The position numbers and the translations under genes are program-made. Shown piece after piece: positions 60,610 through 64,000 of a stretch of 64,000 bases of DNA. The stretch comes from Pseudomonas cremoricolorata DSM 17059 = NBRC 16634 (GTDB taxonomy: Bacteria > Pseudomonadota > Gammaproteobacteria > Pseudomonadales > Pseudomonadaceae), in NCBI RefSeq assembly GCF_000425745.1, contig NZ_AUEA01000003.1, positions 186,001 through 250,000 of the forward strand, in the 5' to 3' direction. The stretch's first letter is position 1; each line of letters opens with the position of its first letter. The notes under the pieces were generated by a model, which worked only from the letters and a program-made list of their open reading frames with translations, had not been told where the DNA came from and searched no databases.

Positions 60610-60795
60610 TCAGTGGCAGGGGAAGGCGGCGCTGTGGCGGGTATCGTGGGCGGCGTTGTGCACCGCTTCGATGTGCGAGAAGCCGGCGAAGTACACCAGG
60701 CTCAGGCCCAGCAGGCTGGCGCCGATGGCAACGGCCAGACGTTGGCTGAGGGTGGTGGGGGTGACCAGGGTAGGTTTGGCGCTGGTGATGGGCAT
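60610..60795 (-). CDS. cbtB: Cobalt transporter subunit CbtB
   Basis: A 61-residue protein with one TM helix (about 18-42) followed by a His-rich C-terminus, HNAAHDTRHSAAFPCH. It is the small partner of CbtA. The start at 60795 gives MPITSAKPTLV; a longer frame to 61077 runs through the riboswitch and is not coding. Confidence 0.9.
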   Translation of the reverse strand: MPITSAKPTLVTPTTLSQRLAVAIGASLLGLSLVYFAGFSHIEAVHNAAHDTRHSAAFPCH

Positions 60796-60915
60796 GACGC
60801 GTTCCTCTGCTGACTGAAAGACAGACTTTTCATTAGGCAGGCCACGCGCGAACGCCCCAGCACCGAACGGAGCTGAGGCAGACGACAGCGCCCGCCCACC
60901 GCGGGGTGTAGATCG

Positions 60916-61117
60916 ACGCATCAGGCCGGTCTCCGGGCTGGCGAGCGGGAGCAGGGCTCCCAGGGCAGCACCTTCCCAGGCCCATGTATCGGCCCAGTGG
61001 TCTAGATGCCTGGCTCGCTTACCGTTGCGGGGGCAGCACCGGCATTGCCCGACCTGCTGGAGCAGACCGCGACGCACCGGTTTCCCGTTTCACCCCACAA
61101 ATGGGGCACCTGAACGC
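60916..61117 (-). ncRNA. Cobalamin riboswitch upstream of cbtB-cbtA-cobE-cobM
   Basis: Read on the minus strand this has the conserved AdoCbl aptamer order: AGGTGCC at the 5' side, GGGAAACCGGTG, GCTGCCCCCGCAAC with GGTAAGC, the B12-box GACCACTG at about 60995-61002, GGGAAGGTG, and GGAGACCGGCCTG at the 3' side. It lies 121 bp upstream of cbtB. Binding of cobalamin should shut the leftward transcript. Confidence 0.92.
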
Positions 61118-61149
61118 AAGTGCGCTAGCAAATCACGGGGCGTATTTCC

Positions 61150-61197
61150 CGTCAATCACCGCCAGCGGTTGACCGTCTGGCGGGCACTGCGTAGCCT
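61150..61197. promoter_or_regulatory. Compact divergent promoters between the two riboswitches
   Basis: Plus strand: TTGACC at 61169-61174 and TAGCCT at 61192-61197, 17-base spacing, seven bases before the right aptamer. Minus strand: TTGACG at 61155-61150, with a candidate -10 near 61130. The two -35 boxes are 13 bp apart. Only about 86 bp separate the aptamers. Confidence 0.5.
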
Positions 61198-61203
61198 TGC
61201 CGC

Positions 61204-61387
61204 TTCGAGGTTCTCGGGTGGCAATCTTTCCCCATTCGAGCTAAGACGGGAACGCGGTAAAGGCCGCGGCTGCCCCCGCAACTGTAAGCACCGAAGCCAC
61301 ATCGACACGGCCACTGCGCAGCTGCGGGAAGGCGTCGATGTCCAAGCCCTTGACGGGCCCGGTGCAAGCCAGGAGACCTGCCTCGAA
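61204..61387 (+). ncRNA. Cobalamin riboswitch upstream of cobW-cobN
   Basis: A second AdoCbl aptamer on the plus strand. P1 is TTCGAGG (61204-61210) with CCTCGAA (61381-61387). Between them: GGGTGG, GGGAACGCGGT, GCTGCCCCCGCAACTGTAAGC, the B12-box GGCCACTGCG, GGGAAGGCG, and GCCAGGAGACCTGCC. A hairpin CCGGGCG/CGCCCGG at 61405-61438 lies downstream and may belong to the expression platform. Confidence 0.95.
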
Positions 61388-61495
61388 CGGCTTTCGACTA
61401 TCAACCGGGCGGGGTGATCCGGTGGCGAGCACGCCCGGCCTGGCCGCAGGCGATCGTCCCGCATGCCCGCGCCATCCTGCCAAGGGCACCGATCC

Positions 61496-62566
61496 ATGAA
61501 AACACTGGCCAAGCTCCCCGTTACCATCGTCACCGGCTTCCTCGGCTCAGGGAAAACCACGCTGTTGCGGCACATGCTCGACAACGCCCAAGGCCGGCGT
61601 ATCGCGGTGATCGTCAACGAATTCGGCGAGCTGGGCATCGACGGTGACATCCTCAAGCAGTGCAGCATCGGCTGCAGCGAAGAAGAAGCCAGCGGCCGGG
61701 TCTACGAGCTGGCCAACGGCTGCCTGTGCTGCACCGTGCAGGAAGAGTTCTTCCCGGTGATGCGCGAGCTGGTGGCGCGCCGGGGCGATCTGGACCACAT
61801 CCTCATCGAAACCAGCGGCCTGGCTCTGCCCAAGCCCCTGGTGCAAGCGTTCCAGTGGCCGGAAATCCGCAATGCCTGCACGGTCGATGCGGTGATTACC
61901 GTGGTCGACAGCCCGGCGGTCGCAGCCGGCACTTTCGCCGCCTACCCCGACCAGGTCGATGCCCAGCGCAAGCTCGACCCCAACCTGGACCACGAATCGC
62001 CGCTGCACGAGCTGTTCGCCGACCAACTCGCCAGCGCTGACCTGGTGGTGCTGAACAAGGCTGACCTGATCGACGCCGAGGGCCTGGCCAAGGTCCGCGC
62101 CGAGGTGCAGGAAGAGCTGTCGCCTGCGGTGAAAGTGATCGAAGCCAGCAGCGGTCGTCTGCCGCTGGAGGTGCTGCTGGGTGTCGGCGCCGAGTCTGAG
62201 GTGCACATCGATGGCCGCCGCACCCACCATGATTCGCACCACGACGAAGACGGCGAGCACGACGACCACGACCACGACGCCTTCGATTCGATTTCCCTCG
62301 ACCTGCCCGAAGCGGACGAGCGTCTGCTGCTCGACGCGCTGGGCCAACTGGTGGCCGAGTTCGGCATCCTGCGTGCCAAGGGCTTCGCGGCAGTGCCGGG
62401 CAAACCCATGCGCCTGCTCATCCAGGGCGTTGGCAGCCGCTTCGACAAGCACTTCGACCGCCCATGGCGCAGCGATGAAGCGCGCATCACCCGCCTGGTG
62501 CTGATCGGCCAGGACCTCGACGCTGCGGTGCTCGAAGCGCGCCTGCGCCAGGCCCTGGGCGCCTGA
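61496..62566 (+). CDS. cobW: CobW-type G3E GTPase
   Basis: A 356-residue GTPase metallochaperone. Walker A is TGFLGSGKTTLL (about 13-24), the metal motif CLCC is in NGCLCCTVQEE, the NKAD guanine motif is in VVLNKADLI, and a His/Asp-rich loop (HHDSHHDEDGEHDDHDHD) lies near residue 245. It probably delivers Co2+ to the CobNST chelatase. It starts 108 bp after the riboswitch and stops three bases before cobN. Confidence 0.95.
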   Translation: MKTLAKLPVTIVTGFLGSGKTTLLRHMLDNAQGRRIAVIVNEFGELGIDGDILKQCSIGCSEEEASGRVYELANGCLCCTVQEEFFPVMRELVARRGDLDHILIETSGLALPKPLVQAFQWPEIRNACTVDAVITVVDSPAVAAGTFAAYPDQVDAQRKLDPNLDHESPLHELFADQLASADLVVLNKADLIDAEGLAKVRAEVQEELSPAVKVIEASSGRLPLEVLLGVGAESEVHIDGRRTHHDSHHDEDGEHDDHDHDAFDSISLDLPEADERLLLDALGQLVAEFGILRAKGFAAVPGKPMRLLIQGVGSRFDKHFDRPWRSDEARITRLVLIGQDLDAAVLEARLRQALGA

Positions 62567-62569
62567 TCG

Positions 62570-64000
62570 ATGCACCTGCTGCGCACCCAGCCCGGCGGCT
62601 TCGTACCCGACGACAGCATCGCCGACCTCGGCCAGACCCCGGCCGAGCTGGTGATTCTGTGCAGCGGTGATTCGCACCTGGCGCTGCTGGCCGAAACCGC
62701 CGAGCAGCTGCCGGCGGATTTTCCCAGCGTGCGCCTGGCCAACCCGATGCAGGTGCAGAACCACGCCTCGGTCGACCTGTACGTCGATGAGGTGCTGCGT
62801 CACGCCAAAGTCATTCTGCTGTCGTTGCACGGCGGTGTTGGCTACTGGCGCTATGGAGTCGAGCAACTGGTCGAGCTGGCCGCGCGCGGGGTGCAGCTGA
62901 TTCTGGTGCCCGGCGATGACCGTCCCGACCCCGAGCTGACCGACCTGGGCAGCGTGCGCGACGCCCGTGCCGAGCGGCTCTGGCACTACCTGCGCCAGGG
63001 CGGCAAGGCCAATGCGCTGAACCTGTTCAACTGCATCGCCAGCACCTGGCTGGGCCGCGACTACCCGTGGCAAGAGCCCGAACCCTTGCCGCGCACCAGC
63101 GTCTATCACCCGCGCATCGCCAATGCCGGCCTGTCCGACTGGTACGCCGACTGGCAGGTCGACTTGCCGGTGGCGCCGCTGCTGTTCTACCGCTCGCACC
63201 TGCAAGCGGCCAATACCGGCTTCATCGACCAGTTCTGCGCGCGGCTGCAGGCCGCCGGGCTCAACCCGCTGCCGATCGCCGTCGCCAGCCTGAAGGAAGC
63301 CGCGTGCCTTGAGCAGGTGCAAGCCTGGATGGACGAGGTCGAGGCCGAGGTGGTGGTCAACACCACAGGCTTTGCCCTGTCGAGCCCGGAACGCCCCAAC
63401 CTGCGCCCACTGCGCCGTGACGTGCCGGTGTTGCAGGCCATCTGCGCGCAGGATAACCAGCCGGCCTGGGAGCAGAGCGAGCAGGGCCTCGGTGCCCGCG
63501 ACCTGGCCATGCACATCGTGCTGCCGGAACTGGACGGGCGCATCATCAGCCGGCCGATCAGCTTCAAGGACCTGGCCTGGCGCAGCGAGCGTAGCCAGGC
63601 CGATGTGGTCTGCTACCGCGCGCACCCCGAGCGCATGGATTTCGTCGCCGAGCTGGCGCGGCGCTGGGTCAACCTGGCGCGCCTGCCCAACGGGCAGAAA
63701 CGCGTGGCCCTGGTGCTGGCCAACTACCCGACCCGCGACGGGCGCATCGGCAATGGCGTGGGGCTGGATACTCCGGGCGCGGCGCTGAACATTCTTCGTG
63801 CCCTGCAGCAGCAGGGCTATCCGCTTGACGCGCTGCCCGAGAGCGGCACCGCGTTGATCCAGCAGTTGCTGGGCGGCGTCACCAACGACCTTGAGCAGCT
63901 CGACCAGCGCCCCTGCGCGCAGAGCCTGAGCCTCGATGACTACCAGCGCGCCTTCGCCCAGTTGCCTGAAAGCAACCGCCAGGCCGTGCTGCAACGCTGG
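62570..64000 (+). CDS. cobN: Cobaltochelatase subunit CobN, N-terminal part (cut by window end)
   Basis: The first 477 residues of the large subunit of aerobic ATP-dependent cobaltochelatase (full length usually about 1250-1280). Seen: MHLLRTQPGGFVPDDSIADL, then LSLHGGVGYWRYGVEQL, VVNTTGFAL, and ALVLANYPTRDGRIGNGVGLDTP, a CobN signature. It inserts cobalt into hydrogenobyrinate a,c-diamide with CobS and CobT. Co-transcribed with cobW; the frame is open to the last base. Confidence 0.95.
   Translation, partial: MHLLRTQPGGFVPDDSIADLGQTPAELVILCSGDSHLALLAETAEQLPADFPSVRLANPMQVQNHASVDLYVDEVLRHAKVILLSLHGGVGYWRYGVEQLVELAARGVQLILVPGDDRPDPELTDLGSVRDARAERLWHYLRQGGKANALNLFNCIASTWLGRDYPWQEPEPLPRTSVYHPRIANAGLSDWYADWQVDLPVAPLLFYRSHLQAANTGFIDQFCARLQAAGLNPLPIAVASLKEAACLEQVQAWMDEVEAEVVVNTTGFALSSPERPNLRPLRRDVPVLQAICAQDNQPAWEQSEQGLGARDLAMHIVLPELDGRIISRPISFKDLAWRSERSQADVVCYRAHPERMDFVAELARRWVNLARLPNGQKRVALVLANYPTRDGRIGNGVGLDTPGAALNILRALQQQGYPLDALPESGTALIQQLLGGVTNDLEQLDQRPCAQSLSLDDYQRAFAQLPESNRQAVLQRW

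Noticed and set aside
61547..63994. Long open frame on the minus strand across cobW and cobN.
   Set aside because: Both cobW and cobN have clear motifs on the plus strand; the antisense translation has no recognisable domain.

Overview
The window is a GC-rich chromosomal stretch (no replicon, phage or transposon core visible) that looks like a Pseudomonas of the P. putida group. The pointers are an MvaT-family H-NS-like protein, the aerobic cobalamin enzymes CobF/CobM/CobE/CobN with CbtAB and CobW, a MuxABC-OpmB tripartite pump, GntR/GntK/GntP with GntR-type palindromes, a BdlA-like soluble chemoreceptor, and DUF1652/CSS-motif proteins. This placement rests on family knowledge and recalled gene neighbourhoods, not on a search. 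About 58 protein genes are supported. No tRNA, rRNA, IS element or CRISPR array was seen.

Layout. 1-5.9 kb: partial aldo/keto reductase, LysR regulator divergent from a two-subunit 3-oxoacid CoA-transferase, the cell-wall endopeptidase PbpG, a Pro/Tyr-rich exported protein, an AroE-like dehydrogenase and glyoxalase I. 6.1-7.5 kb: MvaT-type nucleoid protein and a lone cobF. 7.5-14.6 kb: a signalling block with a small receiver protein, a CHASE3-GAF hybrid kinase with three receivers, CheR, a CheB catalytic domain, a receiver-kinase and another single receiver, with translationally coupled joints but no chemoreceptor. 14.9-25.7 kb: TerC/CBS/CorC membrane protein, RarD-like exporter, EAL phosphodiesterase, hppD, an EAL-less CSS sensor, yeast-type cytosine deaminase, hybrid kinase, HEAT/TPR protein, and a SsuD-like flavin monooxygenase.

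26.0-35.2 kb is the most interesting metabolic block: LysR regulator, acyl-CoA-dehydrogenase-fold flavoprotein, D-2-hydroxyacid dehydrogenase, class II aldolase and a complete peptide/opine-type ABC importer, tightly coupled by ATGA overlaps. A 25-bp element with 22 identical positions lies upstream of both this operon and the separate SsuD-like monooxygenase gene, which suggests one regulon. The flavin-oxygenase content hints at scavenging an organosulfur or other unusual compound; the substrate is unknown.

35.2-49.8 kb: AlkB, a HAAAP amino-acid permease, thiol peroxidase, the muxABC-opmB pump operon, DUF1652 and DUF1345 proteins, an orphan tyrosine recombinase and a small exported protein. 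50-53.2 kb: gluconate permease, gluconokinase and GntR, with three GntR-type palindromes. 53.3-58.5 kb: BdlA-like receptor and an EvgS/EvgA-like phosphorelay. 58.7-64 kb: cobM-cobE-cbtA-cbtB leftward and cobW-cobN rightward, each behind its own cobalamin riboswitch, the two head to head around a compact divergent promoter. cobN runs off the window end.
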